From contig NZ_AWZT01000057.1 of the NCBI RefSeq assembly GCF_000472525.1, forward strand, positions 1 to 37,923: DNA of 37,923 nucleotides. Reading direction: 5' to 3'. Shown here piece by piece: positions 14,149 through 23,316 of this stretch. The notes under the pieces are model-generated. The model saw nothing but the letters and a program-made list of their open reading frames with translations, was not told the DNA's origin and ran no database searches. Within the stretch, counting starts at the first letter, position 1; each line of letters starts with the position of its first letter. Made by a program: the position numbers and the translations under genes. The DNA is from Paraburkholderia dilworthii. GTDB taxonomy: Bacteria; Pseudomonadota; Gammaproteobacteria; Burkholderiales; Burkholderiaceae.

Positions 14149-17100
14149 TCAATGCGTCGGCGCTTCGTCGACGCCGTAGTGATCGCACAAAGCGTCGTGT
14201 AATGACACGGCGCGTTCGTCCATCTCGGTTGTCCAGTTCTCGCTGTCGTTGCACAGCCGCTGCAACTGCCTGCATTCTTCGACGAACCCCGGCTCCTGCA
14301 CGATCACAAATGCGCCGCTCGCGCTATGCGCCCAGCCGGCCAACGCCTGCCGGTCTTCTTCATCGACGATGGCGAGTAGCCGCGGCAAATCGTTTTTCAG
14401 ATGCTCCTTGAGCATGGCGGTATAGCGCGCCTTCTCTTCCGCGGCGAGTGTACTTTTCGTTGCCGCAGCCGACGCGGGGGCGGCAGGCGCTGGTCCGTCC
14501 TCAACGGCCGGCGCCAGCGCAAGCAAAGCGGCCTGAAGTTCGCTCAACGACGCGGGCTTCGAGACGTAACCGCTGAAGCCGCGCTCGCGCCAGCGTTGCA
14601 CTCCCTGACTCTCCGACACCGCGCTGAAGGCGAGCACCGGCACGTCGGCGTCCAGCATGCGCAACGCGGCCAAAAGCTCGTAGCCGTCCAGGGCCGGCAT
14701 GTGGATGTCGGTCAGTACGACGTTAAAACGCGTGCGTTCGAACAAGCCGAGCGCCTGCTTGCCGTCACCTGCAATGGTCGGCACGCAGCCGAGCGTGGCA
14801 AGCTGTTCCGCGATCAAACTCTGAATCAGCGGGTTGTCTTCGGCGACGAGAACGGTAAGACCTTGCAGCGCCGGAAGCGTCGTCAGCAAGGGCATTGCGC
14901 CTGGCGCTGGTGTCGATGTGGTAGTTGCCGGTGTGGTGGTTGCCGGCGCCGTCAGTGTGTCGGACGGTGCAGCCGCTAAGGGCAGACCTTCGACTGCGAG
15001 ATGGATGGCCGCGCGGACAGCCGTTCCGCTGAATTCAGTCACTTCGAACACGCCTTCGCCGCGCAGTCCCGGTCGATGCGGTCCCGCTCGCGTGACCCAC
15101 ACGGCGGACACGGGCTGCAACGCGCGCAAGCTGGCGATGGCATTTAGATCGTATGCGTCCGAAACGACCAGCGCCTTTGGCCGGTTCACTTGCAGCCACG
15201 CCTGAGCAGCCGCCAGCGTGGGCACGACATGCGCGCTCCAGCCGAAGTGCTCGAGCCAGCGGCCGAGCAGTTCGGCGACCTCGGCATCCTGACACAGGGC
15301 GAGCAGCGTCCCTCGTTTTTCCGTCACCGGCGCCGGCTTTTCATCCGGCGCCCCAGCGAGCGGAATCGATACATTGAATACGCTGCCCACGCTCACCACG
15401 CTTTCCGCCGAGATCGTGCCACCCATCAAGCGGCAGAGGCGCGCGCAGATCACGAGTCCGAGACCGGTGCTTTCCGCGCCGCGCGACGTGCCCGCCTCGC
15501 CTTGCACGAACGGCTTGAAAAGCCGCGTGACCAGTTCCTGGCTTATGCCCGGCCCCGAATCCGAGACGCGGCAGTTGAGAACAGGACGGCCTTGCGCATC
15601 GTCGGCGAGGTCCGCTTGCAGCATGATTTTGCCGCTCGACGTGAACTTGAACGCGTTGCTCAACAGATTGTTGATGACCTGCGCGACCCGCATTCGATCG
15701 CCGATAACAATCCGGTCGAGCGCCGGCGAAGGCAACGAATAGAAACGGATAGGACGCTCGCCGGCCATCGCCGCATAGGAAAGCGCAATGCTCTCGAATG
15801 CGTCGAGTAGGAGAAACGGTTCGCGCACCAGAAGCATTTCGCCGGCATCGATCTTGGAAAAATCCAGAATGTCGTTGACGACGCGGCGCAGCGCATCGCC
15901 CGCCACGTTCACCGTGGCCAGCCGTTGCGCGTGCGCTTCAAGCCCCGGCGTACGCGCGAATAGTTCGAGATTGCCGAGCAGTGCGTTCAAAGGCGTGCGG
16001 ATTTCGTGGCTCATCGCCGCGAAGAAATTCGTGCGCGCGCGCATCATCGCTTCGGAGGTCTGCTGTGCGTGCCGCAATTGTTGTTCGAGCGCGTGCTGCG
16101 CCGTCACATCGAGAATCGCGCAGAACAACACGTTGTCGCCGGCATAACGAGCGGGCGCGTAGGTGAATTGCAGGAATTGCGCGGGCGCGGCGTCGGCTTC
16201 ATCCGGTGCCGCGGCTGCTTGCGCATTCGCGTGCGGCACAGGGGCGGACTGAGATTGCGGCCGCGCCGGCGCGACAAAAGCGGCAATCCGTGCGAATGCG
16301 GCGACCGAGGCTTGCTCCGGCGCCTGAGTGAGAAATTCAGCGGCGATATGCGGCGGTAACCGGCTTGTGCCTGGCTCGATTTGCAGCAGTTCGGCGGCGA
16401 GCGAGTTCGCCGTCAATATCGAGTAGTCGCTCTGCCGGACGATGCACAGTCCAACCGGCGTCGCGCTCACCAGAATGTGATTGAGGGTATCGCTTTCCAG
16501 CGCGCGTGAAGTCTCGGCGAACGCGTTGCGCAGCAGCCGCAGCCCGAAGAAACGCGCGGTCAGCGCAATGGCCAGCAGAATCAGCAACGCGAGGCCGCCG
16601 ATTACCGCGAGTTGCCAGCCTAGCGCCGCGGCCAGCGCCTCCCACGGCACGTAGCCGACGAGCGAGCCGAAGCCCGGCATCAGCGGCTCGTGAAAGATCA
16701 CACCTTCGCGGCCATAGTAAAAAACGTGCGGCGGAGTCGCGGCCACTGCCTGTTGCAGCATCGCGCCGGTTTGCGCGTCGAGTGCAGCGGAAGACACGAG
16801 GATGCGGCGATCGGGCGCCATCAGCAACGTCGCGCCTGCGCTGCCAGGCGGCGCAATGCGCGCGGCGAGCACATTCAGCGGAATGCTCGCGCTGATTAGC
16901 GTGACCGGCTTGTCGCCTTCGTAGTACACGCTTACCGCCGAGATCACCGGCGCGTTTTGCAGCGGATCGCGATAGGGGCCGACCCACACGCGCTCACCCT
17001 TGCCCGGCACGCCCTTGCCGGCTTGCGACTGCAATTCGCGCTCGATCGTTTCGCGCAGCATGCCGGCGAGCGCCGCCGGGGGAGCAGACGTGGCGGACCG

Positions 17101-17691
17101 CGTCGCCGCGCTGTCCGGACCGGCTGCGGAATCCCCCAGCGAAGGCAGAATCACGGCGTAGTCTTCGTCGACACCGATCAGCGTGGCCCGCTGCTCGAGC
17201 TCGAACGCCTGTTGCGTGACGAGTGTGGATTGCCCCGATTCGTAAAGCCGCCCGAGTCTGTCGCCTAGTCGTGCACCCCACGCGGCGCGCGTGGATTGCC
17301 CAATCACAACATCGAACTCCGCGTCGACTCGGTCCACCTTGCCGCGTGCAGCGCCCGTCTGTGCGATAGAACGCTCCACCGCCTCGGGTGCGCGCCGAAT
17401 GTCTTTGACGCCGTAGTAATAGTCGAGCGTGAGTTCGGCGCGCCTCAGAAACGATTCTTCGCGATGCAGCAGCAGCGACAGGTCGGTTGCATTCTGAGAG
17501 GCATACGTGCGGCGATATTCCAGTTGCTTGAACGCCGCCACGACCGCGAGCACCAGCGCAAACACCACCACCATCAGCATCAATAGGCCGATGGTCGCGA
17601 GATAAACCCGCTGCTGGCGCCTCGCGTTGTTCGCGAGCGAAGCGAACGCCTGCCCGAGTGACTCTTGAGTGCGATCGAGGATTTTCTGCAT
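14149..17691 (-). CDS. hybrid sensor histidine kinase with receiver and HPt domains
   Basis: This 1180-residue BvgS/RcsC-type phosphorelay kinase of the inner membrane has the following order. TM helix 32-54; large periplasmic sensor 55-350; TM helix 357-380; PAS-like 400-530; HisKA with H562 in AAMSHEIRTPLN; HATPase with N-box NNLLSNAFKF near 675, DSGPGIS at 711 and TGLGL at 742. Next come a degenerate receiver (793-905), a Thr/Pro/Ala linker (905-935), an intact receiver with D995 in VVLTDIHMP, and a C-terminal HPt with H1122 in WAHSASGAF. No response regulator gene is adjacent, so it is an orphan. The ligand is unknown. The PAS region holds an unusual Ala/Pro/Gln insert near 475-505. The start ATG at 17691 has GTGAG upstream. 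Confidence 0.9.
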   Translation of the reverse strand: MQKILDRTQESLGQAFASLANNARRQQRVYLATIGLLMLMVVVFALVLAVVAAFKQLEYRRTYASQNATDLSLLLHREESFLRRAELTLDYYYGVKDIRRAPEAVERSIAQTGAARGKVDRVDAEFDVVIGQSTRAAWGARLGDRLGRLYESGQSTLVTQQAFELEQRATLIGVDEDYAVILPSLGDSAAGPDSAATRSATSAPPAALAGMLRETIERELQSQAGKGVPGKGERVWVGPYRDPLQNAPVISAVSVYYEGDKPVTLISASIPLNVLAARIAPPGSAGATLLMAPDRRILVSSAALDAQTGAMLQQAVAATPPHVFYYGREGVIFHEPLMPGFGSLVGYVPWEALAAALGWQLAVIGGLALLILLAIALTARFFGLRLLRNAFAETSRALESDTLNHILVSATPVGLCIVRQSDYSILTANSLAAELLQIEPGTSRLPPHIAAEFLTQAPEQASVAAFARIAAFVAPARPQSQSAPVPHANAQAAAAPDEADAAPAQFLQFTYAPARYAGDNVLFCAILDVTAQHALEQQLRHAQQTSEAMMRARTNFFAAMSHEIRTPLNALLGNLELFARTPGLEAHAQRLATVNVAGDALRRVVNDILDFSKIDAGEMLLVREPFLLLDAFESIALSYAAMAGERPIRFYSLPSPALDRIVIGDRMRVAQVINNLLSNAFKFTSSGKIMLQADLADDAQGRPVLNCRVSDSGPGISQELVTRLFKPFVQGEAGTSRGAESTGLGLVICARLCRLMGGTISAESVVSVGSVFNVSIPLAGAPDEKPAPVTEKRGTLLALCQDAEVAELLGRWLEHFGWSAHVVPTLAAAQAWLQVNRPKALVVSDAYDLNAIASLRALQPVSAVWVTRAGPHRPGLRGEGVFEVTEFSGTAVRAAIHLAVEGLPLAAAPSDTLTAPATTTPATTTSTPAPGAMPLLTTLPALQGLTVLVAEDNPLIQSLIAEQLATLGCVPTIAGDGKQALGLFERTRFNVVLTDIHMPALDGYELLAALRMLDADVPVLAFSAVSESQGVQRWRERGFSGYVSKPASLSELQAALLALAPAVEDGPAPAAPASAAATKSTLAAEEKARYTAMLKEHLKNDLPRLLAIVDEEDRQALAGWAHSASGAFVIVQEPGFVEECRQLQRLCNDSENWTTEMDERAVSLHDALCDHYGVDEAPTH

Positions 17692-17900
17692 CGCTCACGT
17701 AGTTGCGGTTCGCGCAGGCGGACCGCTGCAATCTTTGGCGAACCGTGTCTGCTGGCCTATATCGGCGCAGTGTAGTCGCTTTGAAGGTGTCGCGCGATGC
17801 ATCCGGCACCTTTAACGCGACCTGTCACCGAGGCGTTTGCCGAACCCCGGGTGAACGGCGCGAAACTGGCTAAACGTGGGCGGATTACTGGGAAACCGTT

Positions 17901-18008
17901 AAGACGTCCGAACTTGCGGCGCTCGTCGAGCAGGCGGCCACGGCGCAGCGTCTCGCCGCCCAGACCGACGTGCTGAGCGAGGCCGTGCGTCTCTTTACGG
18001 TTGCCGAC
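17901..18008 (+). pseudogene. remnant of a methyl-accepting chemotaxis protein C-terminus
   Basis: In the frame beginning at 17901 the text reads SELAALVEQAATAQRL, AAQTDVLSEAVRLFTVAD. This is the signature tail of chemoreceptors of this bacterial group (normally N-ALVEEAxAAAxSL...LxxAVxVFRL). A stop lies just upstream in the same frame and the receptor body is absent, so only the last ~35 codons survive. The rest of 17692-18426 contains no supported gene; a strong terminator follows at 18308. Confidence 0.55.
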
Positions 18009-18307
18009 ACAGCGCCTTGGCCGCGCGTCGTTGCCCGCACGCGTCAACGCATGTCAGCCGATGCCGCGCACGACCCCGTATCCGCAGCGCTGCTCCAACC
18101 TGTACCGCGCGATGCGCACGATGCGGGGCATCGACCAGGCCGCGGACTATGCATTGGTCCGGCGTCTTATCCGCATTGACCCCGCACTAATCCGATAGAT
18201 AGGCATTACCGCTACCTCGACAGCGCGGTTTTGACACCTCACGATACAAGGGTCACTGCCCAATCGATGTAGGGGCACACTGACCCGAGTAACAACGGCG
18301 TTTAGCG

Positions 18308-18336
18308 GCCCGTCTGGAAGCAGACGGGCTTTTTTT
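18308..18336 (+). terminator. strong intrinsic terminator
   Basis: GCCCGTCTG-GAAG-CAGACGGGC is a perfect nine-pair stem with a GAAG tetraloop, followed by seven T. It probably ended the chemoreceptor gene whose remnant lies at 17901-18008 and now isolates the DinB gene from upstream transcription. Confidence 0.85.
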
Positions 18337-18426
18337 GCGCGCGGTCTATGCTGTTCGGGCATCGCGCATCGATACGTGCAATTTTTGCGCGCAGGCTCAT
18401 GCCGATCAGCATCGACGGAGGCACAA

Positions 18427-19029
18427 ATGGTTGATTCCGACTCGCGAAGCGCCGCTTCGCGCGATCCCCTGTCTTCACATTTGACCGCGATGGCGCGCAA
18501 CAACGCATGGTCAAACCTGCGCCTTTATCGTGCATGCCTGAGCTTGACCGACGAAGAGTTCGCCGCGCGCAGGGTGAGCTTCTTTCCTTCGTTGCAACTC
18601 ACGTTGAATCACATCTTGCTGGTGGACCGGTATTACTATGACGCGATGATCGGCGGCGGCCAGGGCCTCGCGATTTTCGACGACGAAGTGCCGTATCCAC
18701 GTGCGGCGCAACTGTGGGACGCCCAGGCGCAGAGCGACCGCGATCTGCTCGCCTTCTGCGAGTCGCTGACCGGCCGCGACTTGCAGCGCGAGGTCGACAT
18801 TGACCGCGGTCCGTCGGTTGGCGTTCAACGGGAGACGGTCGGCAAGGTGCTGCCGCACGTCTTCGTGCATCAGATCCATCACCGCGGGCAGGTTCATGCA
18901 ATGCTGAGCGGCACGCCAGCCGCCCCGCCGCAACTTGACGAGTTCTTTCTCGACGGCGACGCGCCATTGCGCGCATCGGAGATGCTTGAACTCGAACACA
19001 TCCGCGAGTCGCGAAACGGGCCGCTATAG
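18427..19029 (+). CDS. DinB-family putative metal-dependent protein
   Basis: This 200-residue four-helix protein of the DinB/YfiT-like superfamily carries the three metal-binding histidines typical of the fold: H in LTLNHILLVDRYY (near residue 59) and the pair in VFVHQIHHRGQVH (near 155). Family members act as metal-dependent thiol transferases or hydrolases; the substrate is unknown. The ATG at 18427 has GGAGG six bases upstream, whereas the longer frame from 18376 has none. It stands alone, after a strong terminator and before a gene-free stretch. Confidence 0.85.
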   Translation: MVDSDSRSAASRDPLSSHLTAMARNNAWSNLRLYRACLSLTDEEFAARRVSFFPSLQLTLNHILLVDRYYYDAMIGGGQGLAIFDDEVPYPRAAQLWDAQAQSDRDLLAFCESLTGRDLQREVDIDRGPSVGVQRETVGKVLPHVFVHQIHHRGQVHAMLSGTPAAPPQLDEFFLDGDAPLRASEMLELEHIRESRNGPL

Positions 19030-19441
19030 CGTGACGATCCCGAGGACACTGGAATGCGGCGCGACAAGTGCGTTGCTTCTGCGCTTCACATGTGCGGGTT
19101 GCACGCTCCGCATCGGGCGTTTTTGCCGATCTGGTTTGCGCCTGCCCGTGGGCCGCCTAACTCTACCGCGCGTCACCGGCATGACAGCGCCGAAAAAGGA
19201 CTGCACCGCTCCGGGGCATGAAGAATGCAGCCGTCGCCGCGACGAGTCGCGTTAAACTCATTGTCACAACGGAACGTCATCCCATGCTTGGCTCGCGGCC
19301 CGCAGACCCAGGCGCACGGCGGCGTTCGGGCAAGCACACGGACGCATCGGTCAATCGCCAGAGCGTGAACATTGCGCGACAGACAGCGCGTCATGCTGCC
19401 CGTACAATGGTTCGATCAACAACGGAACAAGGACAACTTCG
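19030..19441. other. gene-free interval
   Basis: Between the DinB gene and the 83-residue protein I see no protein-like frame, RNA gene or strong hairpin. The long frames here on both strands are shadow-like (arginine-rich with no ribosome site). It presumably holds the promoter of the next gene. Confidence 0.5.
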
Positions 19442-19693
19442 ATGCGCACTTCCGGGTCCTCCGGGTCAATGGCCCTGCTCACCGAATACGACGACGCAAC
19501 TGGGCGCGAACTGCGCTCGCTGCGCCTCGAGTCGACAGAAGACGGCAAAGGCATCCTTCTGATCGAAGTCGATGAGCGCAAGCCAGGCATACATCGCGAA
19601 GTGCGCTATGAAATCACGCCGGCCGAACTGATTGCGGCAATTCGTGCGCACGGCGCCGAGTTGCCGGGTGAGCAGCATAATCACCGTCAATAA
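19442..19693 (+). CDS. small conserved-type hypothetical protein (83 aa)
   Basis: This 83-residue acidic cytosolic protein starts MRTSGSSGSMALLTEYDD. The body (RELRSLRLESTEDGKG, ILLIEVDERKPGIHREV, then ITPAELIAAIRAHGAEL) predicts an antiparallel sheet followed by one helix. AAGGA lies about eight bases before the ATG, and codon use matches the surrounding chromosome, so it looks like a true gene. No domain or function is recognised. M10 could be an alternative start. Confidence 0.65.
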   Translation: MRTSGSSGSMALLTEYDDATGRELRSLRLESTEDGKGILLIEVDERKPGIHREVRYEITPAELIAAIRAHGAELPGEQHNHRQ

Positions 19694-19861
19694 GCGAATC
19701 GCGCGGCGCTTTCGCGTGAACGCCGCATGTGCAGCGAATCGCCCGGCGTTGCGTATGCCGCGCGCCGCTGCAGCAATCTTCGCGTCTCGCTTTCATTGAG
19801 GCCGCGCGAGCTTCAATTGTTTTCAGTCTGATTCGGGCCGCATCGGGTTTGTACTTGCAGC

Positions 19862-19889
19862 CCGCGCGCTCAGGTTATCGAGCGCGCGG
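19862..19889. other. strong hairpin upstream of dedA-type gene
   Basis: CCGCGCGCTC-AGGTTATC-GAGCGCGCGG is a perfect ten-pair stem with an eight-base loop. There is no T-run on either side, so it is not a classical terminator; it may stop or pause transcription or be an operator. The rest of 19694-20022 holds no gene. Confidence 0.5.
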
Positions 19890-19932
19890 CGGTAACGCTT
19901 CCAACCCCGAATAACCGGTGTTTTTCAAGGGC

Positions 19933-19960
19933 TTTGCACGCCTTGAAAATGGTCCATAAT
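19933..19960 (+). promoter_or_regulatory. candidate promoter of the DedA-rhodanese gene
   Basis: TTTGCA (19933-19938) and CATAAT (19955-19960) are separated by 16 bases, a plausible sigma-70 pair about 60 bases before the ATG at 20023. This is a pattern match only. Confidence 0.35.
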
Positions 19961-20022
19961 CGCTCCATTCTCCTTGCTTCCCTAATGCGCGCCGTGCCTG
20001 AAAAGGCCGCGGATGTAAGTCG

Positions 20023-21015
20023 ATGCTACATGATCTCGTCGAGCAATATGGACCGGCGCTCATTTTCGCGAATGTGCTGGCCGCGTCCATCGGCCTGCCG
20101 GTGCCGGCCATGCCGTCGCTCGTGTTGTTCGGCGCAATGGCCGCGATGCATCCCGGCTCGGTCGGCACGCAATTGCTGCCGGTACTCGTGCTGTCGATAT
20201 TCGCCACGCTGATCGGCGACAGTGCGTGGTATCTGGCCGGCCGCGTGTACGGCGGCAATACGCTGAAAACCATCTGCCGCCTGTCACTGTCGCGTGACAC
20301 GTGCGTGAAAAAAACCGAGCGGTTTTTCGGGCGTTGGGGTGTGCGCGTGCTGGCCGTCGCGAAGTTCGTCCCTGGCCTGTCGATCGTATCGATTCCGATG
20401 GCGGGCGCAATGGGCACGCGCTACCGCACGTTTCTCACTTACGACAGCATCGGCGCCGCGTTGTGGTCGGGCACGGGGCTTATCATCGGCGCGTTGTTCG
20501 CGCAGCAGATCGACATGGTGTTCGCCGCGGCCGGGCGGCTGGGCCGCACGGCGGGCGTGGTCGCCGTCGCGCTGCTGCTGTTGTACGCGGTGTACCGCTG
20601 GATTCGCCGTCGTCAGTTGATCAACAAGCTCGCGTCCGCTCGCATCGAAGTAGAGGAACTCGCCTCGCTGGTCGCCTCGGGCAACACGCCGGTGCTGTTC
20701 GACATCCGTTCGCAGGAGAAGCGCAAGCTCGATCCATTCGTGATTCCGGGCTCGCAATTCGCCGACGAGCGGCAACTGGATCAGATCGTCGCCACCTATC
20801 CGCGCAATCAGAAACTGGTGATCTACTGTTCGTGTCCCAATGAAATTTCGGCCGCATGGATGGCCAAGCAACTAAACGAAGCAGGCTTCGACGACGTGTT
20901 GCCGCTGCGCGGCGGCATGGAAGCCTGGCGCGACTCCGGCAGGCCGGTCGAGGCCTTGCCCGGCATGCCGCCGCCCGAAGCCGCGGTCGAGCACATCGCG
21001 CCGAAAGCGGTTTGA
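20023..21015 (+). CDS. DedA-family membrane protein fused to a rhodanese domain
   Basis: This 330-residue protein has an N-terminal DedA/SNARE-associated (VTT) domain with several membrane helices (about 12-42, 50-72, 140-165, 175-192) and the family signature KFVPGLSIVSIPMAG at 114-128. The cytosolic C-terminal part (about 210-310) is a rhodanese fold whose active-site loop reads YCSCPNEISAAW, with a loop cysteine (C269 or C271). DedA proteins are implicated in phospholipid flipping and membrane homeostasis; the fused rhodanese could carry persulfide sulfur at the membrane. The cysteine sits in an unusual CSC setting. The ATG was chosen as the first in frame. Confidence 0.85.
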   Translation: MLHDLVEQYGPALIFANVLAASIGLPVPAMPSLVLFGAMAAMHPGSVGTQLLPVLVLSIFATLIGDSAWYLAGRVYGGNTLKTICRLSLSRDTCVKKTERFFGRWGVRVLAVAKFVPGLSIVSIPMAGAMGTRYRTFLTYDSIGAALWSGTGLIIGALFAQQIDMVFAAAGRLGRTAGVVAVALLLLYAVYRWIRRRQLINKLASARIEVEELASLVASGNTPVLFDIRSQEKRKLDPFVIPGSQFADERQLDQIVATYPRNQKLVIYCSCPNEISAAWMAKQLNEAGFDDVLPLRGGMEAWRDSGRPVEALPGMPPPEAAVEHIAPKAV

Positions 21016-21096
21016 CGCCGCGGCGCTTGCGCGCTGCCGCATGCGTGCCGTCGCGCCTTCGTTCAGTCAATCAATGAACACCGAAGGAGCGGTTCA

Positions 21097-22812
21097 ATGG
21101 TTTCCATTGCAGAACCTGAAGTACAACCCGAAGCGGTAGTCGCCGACGCACCGTTTTCCAATCTGTCCACCCGCATGCATCAGATGTTCCCCGCGCTTAC
21201 CGCGGCGGAAATCGATCGGGTGCGCCGGTTCGGCGAGGTGAGCCAATGGAAAGCGGGCGAACTGCTGTTCGAGACCGGCCACACAGGTCCTGGCATGTTC
21301 GTGCTGCTCGAAGGGCGCGTGAAGGTTTATCAACGCGACGGCATCGGCCGTGAAGTCGTGATCGGCGAACACGGGCCGGGGCATTTCCTCGCCGAGGTCG
21401 GTCAATTGTCGGGACGCCACGCGCTCGTCAACGGCATGGCGCTTTGCGCAGTGCAGGCGTTGCTGATTCCGCCTGAAAAACTGCGCGCACTGCTCGTGGC
21501 CGAAGCCGAACTCGGCGAGCGGATCATGCGCGCTCTGATTCTGCGGCGCGTGTCGTTGATCGAAAAAGGCGCCGGCGGGCCGATCCTGATCGGCAGCAGC
21601 ACCGACGCGCGGCTCGTGATGTTACAAGGTTTCCTGTCGCGCAACGGTCATCCGCATTCCACGATCGACGAGTGCGACGAGGACGCGTTGCGGCTCGTCG
21701 AGCAGTTCGGCGCGCAGCAGGAAGACATGCCGCTCGTGATCTGCCCGGACGGCTCGGTGCTGCGTCATCCGAGCATGCCGGAACTGGCGACCTCGCTTGG
21801 CTTGCTGCCCGATCTCGACGCCTCGCTGGTCTATGACGTCGCAATCGTGGGCGCGGGACCGGCCGGGCTCGCCACTGCGGTGTATGCGGCGTCTGAAGGT
21901 CTTTCGGTCATCGTGCTCGACAGCCGCGCGCCGGGCGGCCAGGCGGGCGCCAGCTCACGGATCGAGAACTACTTGGGCTTTCCGACCGGCATTTCAGGTC
22001 AGGCGTTGGCCGGACGCGCGTTCGTGCAGGCGCAGAAATTCGGTGCGCACGTGGCGATTCCCGTCCACGTAAAGGCGCTGCATTGCGGCGAGGCGCCGTA
22101 CCGGCTGGAACTCAAATGCGGCGGCCATATCAGCGCGCGCACCATTGTGATCGCGAGCGGCGCGGTGTACCGGCGCCCCGCGCTCGAAGGGCTGGACCGT
22201 TTCGACGGACGCGGCGTGTACTACTGGGCGTCGCCCGTCGAAGCGAGACTGTGCAAACGCCAGGAAGTCGTGCTGGTGGGCGGCGGCAACTCGGCCGGCC
22301 AGGCCATCGTCTATCTGGCGACGCACGCGGCGAAGGTCCACGTGCTGATCCGGCGTAGCGGCTTCGAGGCTACCATGTCGCGCTATCTGATCGACCGCAT
22401 CCGCTCTTTGCCGAACGTCGTCGTGCATCCCAATTCGGAGATCGGCCAACTCGTCGCGGATGAAAGTGGGCTTGCGTCGGTCGCCCTGAAAAAGCCCTTG
22501 CCCGATGGCACGGATCACATCGACACGCGGCACCTGTTTCTCTTCACCGGGGCGGACCCGAACACCGACTGGCTGCGCACTTGCGGCGTCGAACTCGACG
22601 AAAAGGGCTTCGTGCTGACGGGCACCAGCGCGGATGGCGTAGCGGCCTGCGACCTCGCGACGACGGTGAAAGGCGTGTACGCGATCGGCGACGCGCGCGC
22701 GGGTTCGACCAAGCGCGTGGCGGCGGCAGTCGGCGAAGGCGCAGCCGTGGTCGCGCAGATTCACCAATTGCTGGCGGTTTCCGCGGAGGAAGCGGTCGCG
22801 TCGGTGGCTTGA
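21097..22812 (+). CDS. cNMP-binding and thioredoxin-reductase-like flavoprotein
   Basis: This 571-residue three-part protein comprises a cyclic-nucleotide-binding/CRP-like beta-roll (about 25-150), a thioredoxin-like middle segment (about 160-240, ILIGSSTDARLVMLQGFL) and an FAD/NAD(P)H pyridine-nucleotide oxidoreductase (248-560). The last has VAIVGAGPAGLAT at 248-260 and VVLVGGGNSAGQA at 391-403. In thioredoxin reductase the CATC redox centre stands between GRGV-Y and the second glycine motif; here that place reads YYWASP, so the disulfide centre is absent. The terminal AIGDAR block contacts FAD. It is probably a cytosolic, cNMP- or ligand-regulated NAD(P)H oxidoreductase using another acceptor. 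AAGGAG precedes the ATG. It lies 81 bases after the DedA gene. Confidence 0.85.
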   Translation: MVSIAEPEVQPEAVVADAPFSNLSTRMHQMFPALTAAEIDRVRRFGEVSQWKAGELLFETGHTGPGMFVLLEGRVKVYQRDGIGREVVIGEHGPGHFLAEVGQLSGRHALVNGMALCAVQALLIPPEKLRALLVAEAELGERIMRALILRRVSLIEKGAGGPILIGSSTDARLVMLQGFLSRNGHPHSTIDECDEDALRLVEQFGAQQEDMPLVICPDGSVLRHPSMPELATSLGLLPDLDASLVYDVAIVGAGPAGLATAVYAASEGLSVIVLDSRAPGGQAGASSRIENYLGFPTGISGQALAGRAFVQAQKFGAHVAIPVHVKALHCGEAPYRLELKCGGHISARTIVIASGAVYRRPALEGLDRFDGRGVYYWASPVEARLCKRQEVVLVGGGNSAGQAIVYLATHAAKVHVLIRRSGFEATMSRYLIDRIRSLPNVVVHPNSEIGQLVADESGLASVALKKPLPDGTDHIDTRHLFLFTGADPNTDWLRTCGVELDEKGFVLTGTSADGVAACDLATTVKGVYAIGDARAGSTKRVAAAVGEGAAVVAQIHQLLAVSAEEAVASVA

Positions 22813-23032
22813 GTGTGAGCGTGAGTTTGCGCCTGGCTGAAGGCCGCCGCATCACACGGTGGTCCATTGCAGAAGCTGTCGGATAATTTGCCGGGTAATG
22901 CGTTGTTACACACGCCTTCAACTCGTTGCACCTGCTTTTCTTTCTGTCTCGTAAGATCGACGTCAGCCATTCGACAGTGAATGGCTGCTCGTTGGAAACA
23001 GCAATCGTCTTGCTGGGACACAGGAGAGAAGC

Positions 23033-23308
23033 ATGAACAAACGCGCGATCTTCTTCGCCGCCTTCGGACTTGCCGCCGCCTGCGCATCGACTGCCGCTTC
23101 TGCTCGCGTCGACGTTGGCGTGTTCGTCAACACGCCGGGCCCTATATACGCCGCCCCGCCGGTGATGTACGCTCCGCCGCCGGTCGTCTATGCGCCTCAG
23201 CCCGTCTACGGTTACGGCTACCGCGGCGACTATTATCGTGGCCGCCGTTGGCATCACGATCATGGCCGTCATCGCGGGTGGGACAAGCATCACGGGCGCG
23301 GCTGGTAG
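23033..23308 (+). CDS. small exported Pro/Tyr/His-rich protein
   Basis: This 91-residue protein has a clear signal peptide (MNKRAIFFAAFGLAAACA, cleavage near ASA-RV). The mature part is repetitive: PP-VMYAPPPVVYAPQPVY, then YGYRGDYYRGRRWHHDH and a His/Gly/Arg-rich end. It is probably periplasmic; the histidine-rich tail could bind metal. Similar short exported proteins are common in Burkholderiales; no function is assigned. A good AGGAGA lies seven to eight bases upstream. Eight bases separate it from the next gene, but they look functionally unrelated. Confidence 0.75.
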   Translation: MNKRAIFFAAFGLAAACASTAASARVDVGVFVNTPGPIYAAPPVMYAPPPVVYAPQPVYGYGYRGDYYRGRRWHHDHGRHRGWDKHHGRGW

Positions 23309-23316
23309 GCCTCCGC

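Noticed and set aside
22981..23316. N-terminal extension of the YcaQ gene to 22981
   Set aside because: The extension overlaps the small exported protein in another frame, is arginine-rich, and YcaQ homology begins right at the GTG at 23317.
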